64,000 nucleotides of DNA, taken from Tubulanus polymorphus (Eukaryota > Nemertea > Palaeonemertea > Tubulaniformes > Tubulanidae). The stretch spans positions 1,824,916-1,888,915 of the forward strand of contig NC_134032.1 of assembly GCF_964204645.1 (NCBI RefSeq), in the 5' to 3' direction. The position numbers and the translations under genes are program-made. Position 1 is the stretch's first letter; each line of letters opens with the position of its first letter. Below, in pieces: positions 13,094 through 25,325 of this stretch. The notes beneath the pieces were generated by a model. That model had not been told where the DNA came from and did not search any database. It saw only the letters and a list, made by a program, of their open reading frames with translations.

Positions 13094-13126
13094 GAGCATT
13101 TTTCGAAAATTTCTTGGTTTTTATTT

Positions 13127-13184
13127 GAAAATTTGATTGGATACAGTAAGATTTGATATTGTTTAAAACTATCGATTATAACCC
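13127..13184. repeat. Dispersed repeat R2, copy 1
   Basis: GAAAATTTGATTGGATACAG through AAACTATCGATTATAAC matches 14269-14330 with few changes, in the same orientation. A shorter trace (AACTATCGATTATA) occurs near 14020. Confidence 0.75.
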
Positions 13185-14086
13185 CACCCCCCACCTCGCT
13201 AAATACAGTCCTGGAATAAGCCTGGATCGTTCAGGAGATGGGCGGGGTGCAAAAGAGGGTTTGGAGATGGAAAGGGTTGATGATATGAGAATATGTTCGT
13301 AGAACGCGAAGGGGAGTGTGTCAGTGGAGCGCGGGGAGGAGGAGGCGCGGAAGATAACCTGACGCGCGAAATAAATATCAACGCGAGGTCAAGGTCATTG
13401 TCTTGAATCAACGGTTATTCAAGGTTGAAATTGAAAACAAACAAAAAAACGAATTCAAAAAACGTACACCCGAACCTCCGAGCCAAACGTGAAGATTGAT
13501 TTCAATTCGAGTTTAATTAACAGCTTTTTGGCGGCTCTCGACCCGCACGCGCCGATTCGAAACTTTCCAGTTACAACGAAAAAAAAATCTTTCAACGGTT
13601 AAGAACACGATCGGTAACGAAGCGAAACGATTTAAATATCGTACGTGTCGGACCCGTTTCTGCGTAGTGGTTCTGAAACTTCTCTATCAGTTCTACCGAT
13701 TTGCTGTTGTTCAGCCCTCGCGTGTTCTCGGAACGTTTACAGATGGTTTTTTTTTAGTGTTCAGTTATATCGAGTGGAGCCTAATGCAGACGAGTTTTAA
13801 ATTCCCCCCGAAAGCTACAACGTTTCAGCGAGATTTATTTACGGATTTTTGTTGCATTCGAACGCGATTTTCGCAACTGACATGTTCTAAATTAGGAGCG
13901 GCTCTTTAAGTGTGGAGTCATGTTATCACGAATATGAAATTTACCCCGTGACCCATACTTCAAACATGCTGAAATAAGACCCCGAAAATCGATTGATTTC
14001 ATGTCGGATGTATAACAAACTATCGATTATATCTACCGCGGTACGTCGAGGTCCCCTCTATGCTAAAACTTAAAACCAGAAAATAA
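13185..14086. other. Gene-free stretch
   Basis: Contains a pyrimidine/purine-rich part near 13240-13350 and a short trace of R2 near 14020. No gene is supported. Confidence 0.45.
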
Positions 14087-14222
14087 GATAAAACCCCACT
14101 ATCGTCTGACGATGATCTCTAGGGTGAGATCGAAACGTCGTGTCTTATATATATTTTTGATTGAATAGATAAATTCTTGTTTTTAAATTCTTTTAATCCG
14201 TAGATAGTGGGGATTTTATCTT
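14087..14222. repeat. Hairpin element with hammerhead-like core, flanked by inverted repeats
   Basis: The outer arms AAGATAAAACCCCACTATC (about 14087-14105) and GATAGTGGGGATTTTATCTT (about 14203-14222) are near-perfect inverted repeats. Just inside the left arm lies CTGACGA (14106-14112), one T, then a perfect 6-bp stem GATCTC / GAGATC (14114-14119 and 14126-14131) with loop TAGGGT, then GAAACGTC (14132-14139). Similar motifs occur at 22020-22053, 26069-26150 and 56478-56513. The element class is not known from sequence; Penelope-like or another retroelement terminal region is possible. Confidence 0.6.
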
Positions 14223-14268
14223 ATTATCCGTTTACCACGTTTGAGTGTGGTTATCGTTCTATCAAAAC

Positions 14269-14330
14269 CGGAAATTTGATTGAATACAGTAAGATCTGAT
14301 AATGTTTAAAACTATCGATTATAACGAAAG
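14269..14330. repeat. Dispersed repeat R2, copy 2
   Basis: Second copy of the 60-bp sequence at 13127-13184, separated from the hairpin element by about 45 bases. Confidence 0.75.
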
Positions 14331-14639
14331 TTATCTACCCGCACGATCGACCTAGATTCATCCTGAAACGAAACTTAGACCCAGAAATTCGATTAAGTAC
14401 TATAATACTTAAGATAATCAAAATACTTAAGATATCGGGTAGGATAGCCATCGTACACTCGCGACGTTGACTACGGATGATAAGTTCGAAGCCCGCGAAT
14501 ATAAAAAAGAGTGAAAACTGAATCCTATTTATCAAGAATTCAAATCAAAATATGCGACGTTTCGAACTCTCAAAAGAGATATTCGGTAAAAAACCATATT
14601 AATCTTTTAAATTCTGCGTAACAGTGGGTTTTAATTATG

Positions 14640-14720
14640 ATTATCTTTTTAGCGACAATTTATATCATTATTATCACCATTATTATTACAATTATTATTA
14701 TTACTATTATCATAATTTCA
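14640..14720. repeat. Imperfect (ATT)n / (ATC)n microsatellite
   Basis: Interrupted ATT/ATC/ACT triplets. It could be an eroded SINE tail, but no SINE body is recognisable beside it. Confidence 0.8.
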
Positions 14721-14888
14721 AGCGAACTCGTATATAGGCTGCCTGGGATAACGAAATAAAAACGTGTAGCATTGAAAGCCATTCCGCGGCGGCGCGTCAC
14801 TTGATTAGATCTCTCAAAAAGTATATACGTGTAATACAGTAATTACGTGTATGTATTTTCAGCGACAAAGAATCTGTGTATATAAAAC

Positions 14889-15823
14889 AACTTAAGATCA
14901 GTCTATAAGCTCATGTTGGTTCTATATCCAATCTAACAACTTAAGACCAGTTTAAGCACATTTTGAAACTAATATCTAACCAATCTAATTATACTTAAGG
15001 CCAGTCTAAGCTCATTTTGGTTCTATAGCCAATCTAACAATTTAAGACCAGTCTAAGCTTATGTTGGTTCTATAGCCAATCTAACAACTTAAGACCAGTC
15101 TAAGCACATTTTGGTACTAATAAAGCCAATCTAACAACTTAAGACCAGTCTGAGCTCATGTTGGTTCTATAACCAATCTAACAACTTAATACCAGTCTAA
15201 ACTCATTTTGGTTCTTTAACCAATCTAACAACTTAAGATCAGTCTATAAGTTCATGTTGGTTCTATATCCAATCTAACAACTTAAGACCAGTCTAAGCTC
15301 ATGTTGGTTCTAAACCAATCTAACAGCTTAAGATCAGTCCAATCTAATGTTTACCTCTATATCCAATCTAACAACTTAAGACCAGTCTAAGCTCATGTTG
15401 GTTCTATATCCAATCTAACAACTTAAGACCAGTCTAAGCTCATGTTGGTTCTAAACCAATCTAACAACTTAAGACCAGTCTAAGCTCATGTTGGTTCTAA
15501 ACCAATCTAACAGCTTAAGATCAGTCCAATCTAATGTTTACTTCTATATCCAATCTAACAACTTAAGACCAGTCTAAGCACATTTTGAAACTAATATCTA
15601 ACCAATCTAATTATACTTAAGATCAGTCTAAGCTCATTTTGGTTCTATAGCCAATCTAACAACTTAAGACCAGTTTAAGCACATTTTGAAACTAATATCT
15701 AACCAATCTAATTATACTTAAGATCAGTCTAAGCTCATTTTGGTTTTATAGCCAATCTAACAACTTAAGACCAGTCTAAACTCATTTTGGTTCTAATATA
15801 GCCAATCTAAAAACTTAAGACCC
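14889..15823. repeat. 47-bp satellite, block 1 (MITE-A core)
   Basis: About 20 diverged head-to-tail units with the recurrent words CCAATCTAACAACTTAAGAC, CAGTCTAAGCTCA and TTTTGGTTCTATA. Deleted and extended units (GCACATTTTGAAACTAATATC, TAATGTTTACTTCTATATC) occur more than once, so blocks of units have been copied together. The same unit fills the MITE at 29654-30159 and matches the core of the solo MITE at 44493-44632. Terminal repeats are not visible here. Confidence 0.93.
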
Positions 15824-16925
15824 GAGTCTCAATTCAGTATGTTGGAGTGAGGTTCTGCGAATAGAATAAATTCGATTGAATAAATGATTATTCCTTTTTT
15901 ACTTATATCTAAACAGAAAAAAATAATGCTTCGATTTCGTATTCTCGATTCGTTTTCGTTTCGTAAACAATAACTTGCTCTTCGTCGATACATTTCTACT
16001 CCGTTTACGGATAAACTATATTCAGAATGGTCGGATCTTATTTCTTTTCCGAAACGATCAATCGTTTTCGACAATATACGATTTTGGATTTCGGATTTCG
16101 GACGATATTTCGCTCTTCATTTTGGTAACGTCTTGTTAGCCGAGGTGTGTCGATTTAAGTAAAACCTGTTCGTATAAATCATAAGAAATGTTGAGAAGGC
16201 CTGGGACTCTAGGTCTAATCGTGACCAGGTTCTTTTTTGTTTGCAGGATTTAAGATAATAAACAGCACTTGAGATAATAAATATATACTTCTACAGTGAT
16301 TACTGACTATGAACATTGTCAACAATAATCTGATCGCTTTGGTGAGGCGTTTTGTAAACGATTCCACTGGTTTTCCTTTCTAAGCGGCGCCCTTTCAGAG
16401 CGGTGTCAAGGTTCTGTCGCACGCTGCGTGAATTAGACACCGGCAACAACACGAAATTCTAATTTAAAATGATTGATTATTGCCGGATTTAACGGTTAAC
16501 TTCGATGTCGTTCGTTTAAATGCGGGAATAAAGCCGGGTTTAAATGCCACTCCACGTGACTTTACTTCTGCGCCTAACTATAGAGCCTAACTGTAACTAA
16601 TTCGTTTTAGATTGCTATACTTTCAATGAACCCAGGGAATCATTGTAACTTTTGCAACTTTATTGACAAACACAAGGTCACAATATGTTGGCTATCATCG
16701 ACAGTGTAACAATATAGTATATTTTGATACGTATTGCTACATTTTGACAGACGGTTGAATTAAATGTCTGTTGATTTAAAGCTGTTAACTATTAAAACCT
16801 GACCCACGTAGGATCTTACTTTTTTTCTAAAAAAAAAAAAATGGGCCGGAGCGGTTCATCGGTGTCGCCAGAACCGTGATCAAGTCCCGACTGCATTTTT
16901 CAATCTGGACTAAGATACCACGTGG
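15824..16925. other. Gene-free stretch between satellite blocks
   Basis: An 81-codon frame at 15829-16074 (minus) lacks any motif. A run of A bases lies near 16828-16842. No gene is supported. Confidence 0.45.
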
Positions 16926-17325
16926 TCTTCTACAACCAATCAAACAACTTAGACCATTCACAACTTAGGACGAAGCACATTTTGGTTTGATAATCATCAA
17001 AGTAACAATTTAAGATAAGTCCAATCTAATTTTGACCAGTCTAAGCTCATTTTGAGCCTATAACCAATCTAACAACATAAGACCAGTCTATAAGCTCATG
17101 TTGGTTCATATCCAATCTAACAACTTAAGACCAGTCTAAGCATAATTTTGGTACTAATATCTAACCAATCCAACTATACTTAAGACCAGTCTAAGCTCAT
17201 TTTGGTTCTAATATAGCCAATCTAAAAACTTAAGACCAGTCTTAGTCCAGTTTGATTTCTAACCAATCTCGAAACTTAAGACTAAGCTCATTCTGGTTCG
17301 TTAGCCATTTATATGACGTCTGAAA
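16926..17325. repeat. 47-bp satellite, block 2, degraded
   Basis: The same words as block 1 (CCAATCTAACAACTTAAGAC, AGTCTAAGCTCATTTTGG) occur in about eight units with many more substitutions and gaps, especially at both edges. The gap of about 1.1 kb from block 1 may be inserted sequence, or the two may have formed separately. Confidence 0.85.
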
Positions 17326-18793
<1,468 letters not shown>

Positions 18794-19181
18794 GGGTCCA
18801 GTTCCACAGTTCAGAGTTAAAATTTGACCCGGAGTTAACTCATTGAAAATGAACTAACTTTTACTCAGAGTTAACTCTAACTGACAACTGTGGAACTGGG
18901 TCCCGAGTTAAGATTTTGACTCTGAGTTAACTCATTGAAAATGAACTAACTTTTACTCAGAGTTAACTCTCAACTCACAACTGTGGAACTGGATCCTGAG
19001 TTAAGATTTTAACTCTGAGTTAACTCATTGAAAATGAACTAACTTTTACTCAGAGTTAACTCTCAACTCACAACTGTGGAACTGGGTCCTGAGTTAAGAT
19101 TTTGACTCTGCGTTAACTCATTGAAAATGAACTAACTTTTACTCAGAGTTAACTCTAACTCACAACTGTGGAACTGGGCCC
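18794..19181. mobile_element. MITE-B tandem array, four cores sharing terminal repeats
   Basis: The array starts with GGGTCCAGTTCCACAG and ends with its inverse, CTGTGGAACTGGGCCC. Between them are four copies of a core (GAGTTAACTCATTGAAAATG then AACTAACTTTTACTCAGAG) separated by single copies of AACTGTGGAACTGGGTCC. Neighbouring cores thus share one terminal repeat, giving a repeat of about 95 bp. The core is itself near-palindromic (ACTCTGAGTTAACT..AGAGTTAACTCT). Solo copies lie at 36425-36532 and 46783-46892. No transposase is encoded. Confidence 0.93.
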
Positions 19182-19732
19182 TGATGTATCAAATTAGGCA
19201 GCCAAGGGAATTCACCCCAATCAGTCGCTTGCCGGTTCAGACTGGTTGGAAGATTGTTCGAATGAACCGGAACCGAATTTCCATATTTATGTACTTCGAT
19301 TTAAGAATGGGAATGTAAACGATGAATGGAGAGGAGGGCATGGAACGAGGAAACAACAGATGACAAGCTGAAGGGAAGGGAATAGCCGCAGATGTAGCTG
19401 AACAATTATATGAAAACTATAGCAGACGATTCGGGATATTTCGTGTCGCATGCTCGTGACTGGTATCATTAGAATGGAATATCCACGACAACAACAAAAA
19501 CAGTTGACGGAAATGAGATGTATTTTTCCATCTGTTCGACGCCTTGAGAACGAACACGGTTCAATTGTGTAGTTACGTAAACTGGTATCGAGTACCCCCT
19601 CCGCCCCCCCCCCCCCCGGTGAGCCGGAGGGTATTTCATCAAGTGTTTAACGCTTACGGTAATGATGTAGCGTAACGTTATGCGGTGAGAGATTATCGGT
19701 AAAAGTGATTTTTAGATGCGCTAGAAAGTATT
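19182..19732. other. Gene-free stretch with a poly-C run
   Basis: A homopolymer of 14 C (19604-19617) lies near 19.6 kb. A 60-codon frame at 19287-19469 (minus) has no motif. Confidence 0.5.
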
Positions 19733-20420
19733 GCCTCTCCTTCCCCGCTCCTTGCCTCTCCCTCCCCGCTCCTTTCCTCTCCCTATCCGCTCCTTGCCTC
19801 TCCCTGTCCGCTCCTTGCCTCTCCCTGTCCGCTCCTTGCCTCTCCCTATCCGCTCCTTGCCTCTCCTTCCCCGCTCCTTGCCTCTCCCTGTCCGCTCCTT
19901 GCCTCTCCCTGTCCGCTCCTTGCCTCTCCCTATCCGCTCCTTGCCTCTCCTTCCCCGCTCCTTGCCTCTCCCTGTCCGCTCCTTGCCTCTCCCTATCCGC
20001 TCCTTGCCTCTCCCTGTCCGCTCCTTGCCTCTTCCTGTCCGCTCCTTGCCTCTCCCTCCCCGCTCCTCCCTCCCCGCTCCTTGCCTCTCCTTCCCCGCTC
20101 CTTGCCTCTCCCTCCCCGCTCCTTGCCTCTCCCTGTCCGCTCCTCGCCTCTCCCTGTCCGCTCCTTGCCTCTCCCTCCCCGCTCCTCCCTCCCCGCTCCT
20201 TGCCTCTCCCTCCCCGCTCCTCGTTTCTCCCTCCCCACTCCTTTCCTCTCCCTATCCGCTCCTTGCCTCTCCCTGTCCGCTCCTTGCCTCTCCCTATCCG
20301 CTCCTTGCCTCTCCCTGTCCGCTCCTCGTTTCTCCCTCCCCGCTCCTTTCCTCTCCCTGTCTGCGCTTACCTCTCCCAACCCTCGCCTCTCTCTTCCTCC
20401 CCAGCCCTCGACCATCGCTC
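19733..20420. repeat. 21-bp CT-rich satellite with higher-order structure
   Basis: About 32 units contain TTGCCTCTCC followed by a variable CTGT, CTAT, TTCC or CTCC and then CCGCTCC. Variant order near the left side repeats as CTGT, CTGT, CTAT, TTCC, a four-unit (84-bp) higher-order block. As 21 is a multiple of three, frames of 260-270 codons open as heptapeptide repeats (LPLPVRS, LSLSAPC). These are not credible proteins: no frame is favoured and every one is low-complexity. Confidence 0.94.
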
Positions 20421-21132
20421 CTCCCTCCCGATCTATGTAATCAGGTTTTTAGGCCTGAACTGCAAATCAGGTTTTCTAAGGTTCTGCTGAACGAGTCGTA
20501 TTTAGAATCATCCGCCTCGATGAGTTCGCCACTCCGTCGGTAACTTCGATTCTCGACCGGCGTAAGAGAAAAAAAAAAGAATCGCCGCCGTCCGCGCGAT
20601 GCCATTTAGCGTCTGGACGGCGACGATAATTGAACTAGATTGGTTACGACTCGTTGACAAGCACGAAAACCCGGTCGGACAATCAACGCGACCGCAAATA
20701 AAACTGCGCGCAAAAGTAATTTGACGTGAAATTGACTGACGAATAATCGGAGCAAACGTGGCTGGAATTTTAGAGAGAATTAAAAAAAAACTCCAACACG
20801 ACACAACGCGATCAGACTGGCGGCGGTGTCTGATAAAGTTTCTCAAAACGCATCTTTCAGACGAAGTTATTGCATTTCAAATAAACCGTAGATTTTTTTC
20901 TCTGTGCGTTCAATGTTGGTTTTTAATTCTTGTCGTCGTCGTCTTAAAACGATCGTCGCTTCTCTCTAGTTGTTTTTTGCCCGAAGCTTCGCGCAACGGT
21001 ATCGGGATATTATATCGAGATCGTTGAAGATAAAGTGGAAATCGAGTGAATGCGACCAAAAGGAGAGTTTGTAACTAAATCGCTTTGCGGGGATTTGATA
21101 TTGGATCAGGCCGAGTCGAAACTTTGCCGAAT
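20421..21132. other. Gene-free stretch
   Basis: Several overlapping 80-110 codon frames exist on both strands around 20508-21027. None shows a domain, signal peptide or codon pattern that I can support. Confidence 0.45.
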
Positions 21133-21499
21133 TGCGCAACACAACCCAGGCTGTTTCATAGTGAAAATCAGTCCATTTTCAATGAAATCCGAACTTACAT
21201 TATTAGGCTTACAAATCCTAAAATTATCAAAAACTATCAATCGCTGAAAATTGAATAACTAATCGGAAAAGTTGACTCGATTTTATCAAAATGTAGAAGA
21301 AATTAAAGAGTGACGGTAGCCAAGTGCCACTAGCGATCCTAGCGGATTATCGCTGAATCCTCGCTTCCCCCGGTATCCCTGCCGGTACCCCATTAAGCGG
21401 TGAAATGCTATTCTATCGTCGGCTATCGAAGAGGTATAAAGCGGGATTCGAACCCGGACCAGAATGTTGCCAGCGTAACGTCTTTCCACTAGACCGAAC
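21133..21499 (-). mobile_element. Family S element, copy 1, with tRNA-like head
   Basis: Best view of a SINE-like family seen about ten times in this window. On the minus strand a tRNA-like head comes first: A-box-like GTTCGGTCTAGTGG (complement of 21486-21499) and a B-box-like GGGTTCGAATCCC (complement of 21443-21455). Then come TACCGGGGGAAGCGAGGATT, AATCCGCTAGGATCGCTAGT, TTTCTTCTACATTT, a variable middle, TTCATTGAAAATGGACTGAT and a GGGTTGTGTTGCGC end. Other copies end in CCATCTGGCG or CCATCTGGTG. It is short, carries a Pol III-type promoter and has no coding capacity, which suits a non-autonomous retroelement; target-site duplications were not established. Confidence 0.75.
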
Positions 21500-22015
21500 T
21501 AAATCAGTAATAACGCTCCGTCTAGCGGTAGTTGGCGGAACTATCGGAAATGAAGCATGGTCCGGTGGTTTCGAGCAGCGCTATCGTCTGCTATCGGTAA
21601 TTAAGCGCCACCTAGCGGTAATGAGCAGTATTATCCCCGCAGGTTGACGCGAGTAGGTTATCCGTCTGTCTGGAAAATGATTCAATATCGTCGGCAATTG
21701 GGTTGTGTAGTTAATGGCTTCCAACCATTCGTGAATAGAATATATGTCTCGATGTTGTCTGGTTATGGCTGATGATGAAATGCGCCCGCCCGCTATCTCC
21801 TCACTCGCCTCATCACAGCTTAACGCTGTCTGATCACTGCGCACATGCGATATACAATCTAAGTACGTATTGCATCTAATCTAGTACCTTTCCGAACTTT
21901 GATGGCTCCCTCCGACGCAAGCCCTTGAGCATAAGTAGTATCCATGACGTTAAATCCTTATGTAGCTATCAAACCTGGTCGAATAAAACACTCTAATCCG
22001 CGTCCATGAGGAATT
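21500..22015. other. Gene-free stretch with CTAGCGGTA words
   Basis: CTAGCGGTA occurs at about 21521 and 21613, with CTATCGGTAATTAAGCGCCA between them; these resemble ends of family S. Nothing else was recognised. Confidence 0.4.
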
Positions 22016-22056
22016 CCACCTGATGACGGCTGTTAGTCAACAGCCGAAACGTTGTG
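22016..22056 (+). repeat. Hammerhead-like hairpin motif
   Basis: CCAC is followed by CTGATGA (22020-22026), one C, a perfect 7-bp stem GGCTGTT / AACAGCC (22028-22034 and 22039-22045) with loop AGTC, then GAAACGTT (22046-22053) and GTGG. The flanking CCAC and GTGG are complementary. The arrangement equals that at 14106-14139 with a completely different stem. An AT-rich segment follows. Confidence 0.6.
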
Positions 22057-23960
22057 GTTTCAAAATTATTAATTTTGTGTTATAAAAATCAAAAGAATTG
22101 TGGGCCTTCTTCGTGTATCAACCTATCTGTCTGTTCACCCCTCAAACGCTTCGACAAACCTTCAGCATTTTCTGAAAACGTGTTCGTCAAGGTGTCCCCA
22201 TCCCCTGTGGCAGTACTCCAGACGTTTTTCTTTGAAAATGAATTAGGGAGTCGTGTGGGGACTATCAATTTTAGACAGACATTCACCGTCTGGGAAAGAT
22301 GTGTTCGGTCCATAGACTGCGCCATTCAAAAGGCGATCGTCTGAAGGGGTGCGGCTACAGACAGCAGATTGATAGCTGCATTAAATCACTGCGATTTCTC
22401 GTGAAATAGTAAAAAAATAGGCTATAGTCTAGGTAGGCCCCACTCTCATGCTCATGATTTCCAAATAAAAATGCGGCCTTGTTCTCTTAAATGTGGCCCT
22501 AAGTCATTTGATTAATCATTCCGTCAATGACTTTGTGGCCGGACTACCGATTGGTTACCAGGCCTACGTCAGTACGTGATTCTATGACGCTAGAATATCT
22601 AAACCTTCGCCGAAACTGTCATCCCCTCGATCCCCCCTCCACTGGGAGAGTGGGGAGAATGATCGGCCTTTCTTTGCGCTAATGAGCAACACACAGACTC
22701 ACAGACTGGTGGGTGAAATATGTGGCAAATGAAGCCCCATCTTTAACAGAAGCCCTTCGTTGAAACGACCGCGGGAATGTGATGTGCGATTAATACTGAA
22801 ATTCTATATAGAAGCCACTGACTTAGTGTCTGAAAAAAAAAAAAACAATAAAAGACCTTCACTCACAGGTCGACTGTAAAACTAGAGCAGAGCGGCTAAC
22901 AGGCGGTCTAATACACGAGTGAGATTACGTACATTATCATAGAATAAAATGATAATGATATTAGATCGACTTGGTGCAGCTTTCATTGATGATTGATCTA
23001 ATGACGAGACGAGCTGAATGAAAATTGAAGCGCCGAAGAACAATTTTCTAATACTAGAGAACCATGCCGATCGTCACTTGCCAAAAGCGGTTTACCCGGT
23101 CGCCACAGACCAGAGGTGGATCCAGCTTCACTACAAAATGGCCGTTGTGAATATATCAGTTCACTTTCGTATATTAAAGCATGTGTAAGATATCTAATCT
23201 AACGAAGCGTCCTACAGGGAGAGATACTTGTACGACAAAAAAAGAAGATTTTCGAGGTTTATTTCCAGTTATGTAAATCGGAATAAACTATAGCTTATAG
23301 AAGCTAAGTCAAAAGATTCGAGTAATTTTAGAGGGTCATTCTGAGCTCGGCCCAGATTCACAAAAAGGTTTAACTGTTAGATCGGCTTAATTTATTTATC
23401 GATTCAGTCTATTCAAAATCGATTTAGGCCTTAATCTTTTTCGTGAAACTTTGCCCCTCCTGAGTTAGTCACCCCATCCGTTCGGTTAACCCATGATTAA
23501 CCCATCTCCCTCAAACTTTATTTATTCTACTCGGGTCGTTCGTAGTCAAGCAAAGCCTGCAAGTGGCAGAACGGTTAATTACAGCAGCGCCAGCGCCTTG
23601 TCGCGTGATCGCACCGATTTGCGCTGAATTAAACCCCTGTTGCGCTGCAGCCGGTGAGAATATTCATCGCTTCTAATCTGGCGGTGGACGATAATCATTT
23701 TCTTTATCTCTATTCTAATATTTTATATGATTGCCGCTCGTCGTTTTATTCCGCAACGACACGCGACATTTTTACAGGATTGGATGGAAATATGGGGCGG
23801 GTAAGGATCGAAGTTGCGAAAGAATGTAACGTTTGTAGCGAAGGGCTGTAACGTTGAAAGTACTAAGGCGCAAGAAAATGCGATGGGCAAGCGAGAAAAT
23901 AACTAATTTCGAAGTGAGGGTTAGAGTGTAAGGGGTCGCGTAGGATGCAAGAAGCTGGTG
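22057..23960. other. Gene-free stretch
   Basis: Two opposed open frames of 96 and 78 codons overlap at 22054-22344, just after the hairpin motif. They could be a relic of a retroelement but carry no recognisable domain. An A-run is present near 22830-22845. No gene is supported. Confidence 0.4.
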
Positions 23961-24025
23961 TATGGGACTGCGCCTGGTCGCTGTGATAGCGCGGCGCATC
24001 GGGTTCGAGTCCCTGAACCGCGTGG
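23961..24025 (+). other. Possible tRNA-like fragment
   Basis: GCGCCTGGTCGCTGTGATAG and then GGGTTCGAGTCCC (about 23999-24011) imitate a D arm and a T arm at shorter than normal spacing. No acceptor stem pairs, so this is at most a SINE head remnant. Confidence 0.35.
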
Positions 24026-24521
24026 TTCGGTATTTTTGCTCAAAAATTGTGGCTTTTCCCTAGAAATATCCGCCTTTAAAAATGATTTTCTGGTGCGGCA
24101 TTTAATAAGAATATCTCGTCGTTATCTGAAGATTAGAGTCGCGTCACGCAGCGGAGTGAAAACCGATCAATTTCCGATCCTCGCATAATCCCGTCTGGCG
24201 CCTCGATCTTATGGTCAATCCTACCGCCACTAGATGGCGCTACATACTGAAAATCGCGATCTTTTGAATTATCATATCCGGACATTTGACGATGTTTTTA
24301 AGGCATATATTTGATATTTAAACTGGATTTATAATCTATCACCATAGATTTTGGTCTCCGATTGGGACGTCAAAAGCCACAGCAGGACACAAGCGCCGTC
24401 TGGCGGATGTTCGAAGTACATGCCTGCCTACACGTACCACGATACCGAACCATACAATACAGTTGTAGTTGACAGACGAATTCAGGGCGGTAAGATGAGA
24501 TAACTGGATTCGGCTAAAACG

Positions 24522-24596
24522 CGGGCTAAAACTCATAAACTATTTATCGAGGCTTTCACGAGGTTTAAAACGTGGCCGGAATATAAAATCAATAGT
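24522..24596. repeat. Direct duplication, left copy
   Basis: GCGGGCTAAAACTCATAAAC through GTGGCCGGAATATAAAATC matches 25486-25560 at roughly nine bases in ten, in the same orientation, about 965 bases away. The copies bracket a LINE-like tail and family S copy 2. Confidence 0.85.
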
Positions 24597-24599
24597 ATT

Positions 24600-24842
24600 A
24601 AGATGTAGAAATACACGAATGTATTCTGCCAAAAACAAAGTATTTTCAGAACATTTCAACATTTTATTGCATTTCTTATTTTTTCTTTCCCTTTTGATGG
24701 ACCTGTTTTATACAAACTATTCCTCAGTTTCTACAGGCCCCTCCAGGTCTAATTTACTGTATTTTGTATTATGCTTTGTACACTACGCTGTAAATTAAAT
24801 TTGTAAAATCAAGTGTTCAAATCAAATCAAATCAAATCAAAC
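24600..24842 (+). mobile_element. Possible 3' end of a non-LTR retrotransposon
   Basis: An AT-rich, T-run-containing segment ends in TGTACACTACGCTGTAAATT and a short (AAATC)n tail (24818-24840). Non-LTR elements often end in such short tandem tails. No coding part lies upstream, so it would be a strongly 5'-truncated copy. The assignment is by appearance only. Confidence 0.35.
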
Positions 24843-25032
24843 ATTCATCGATAATTTCGGGTCCTTCGTATTCAATAACTCTTAATATTTCACTTCGGTT
24901 GGATCTTCGTGATCGTCGTGACTAGTTAGGTATCTTCTCGAATTGGTGTGAGAACGACGGATCATTAAGATATCGTCTACTTAATCGCTACGAAACCGCC
25001 ATCTAGCGGATTATCGAGGGTTCACCGACACC

Positions 25033-25325
25033 ACCAGATGGCGCAACAAAACACTGGGTTAATTTGCAGCGAAAATCAGTTCATTTTCGATGAAATTTGA
25101 ATTTGATTTTTAGCCTTCCGAAAAAAGTACGAAAATGATCAAACAAGTTGTTATAAGATTCCGTTTCTCGGTGAAGATGTATTCATTAATGAAAAAAGTC
25201 GATTACAATTCGATAGAAATTTAGAAGAAATTGAAGCGCGGTAACACAGTAACCACTAGCGACACCTGGTGGATTATCGCCGAATCCTCGCTTACCTCGG
25301 TAGCGTTGCCGATGTAGCACATTGC
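25033..25325 (-). mobile_element. Family S element, copy 2
   Basis: In minus orientation it runs from GGCAACGCTACCGAGGTAAG through GCGAGGATTCGGCGATAATC, CACCAGGTGTCGCTAGTGG, ATTTCTTCTAAATTTC and TTCATCGAAAATGAACTGAT to TTGTTGCGCCATCTGGTGG. The tRNA-like head is not recognisable, so it is probably 5' truncated. Confidence 0.8.

Noticed and set aside
19705-20543. 261- and 270-codon frames with heptapeptide repeats
   Set aside because: A 21-bp satellite without stops explains them. Two different frames are equally long, and nothing outside the array extends them into a domain.
22054-22344. Opposed 96- and 78-codon frames as a gene or retroelement fragment
   Set aside because: No domain or motif could be recognised in either, and both strands are equally open over a short span.
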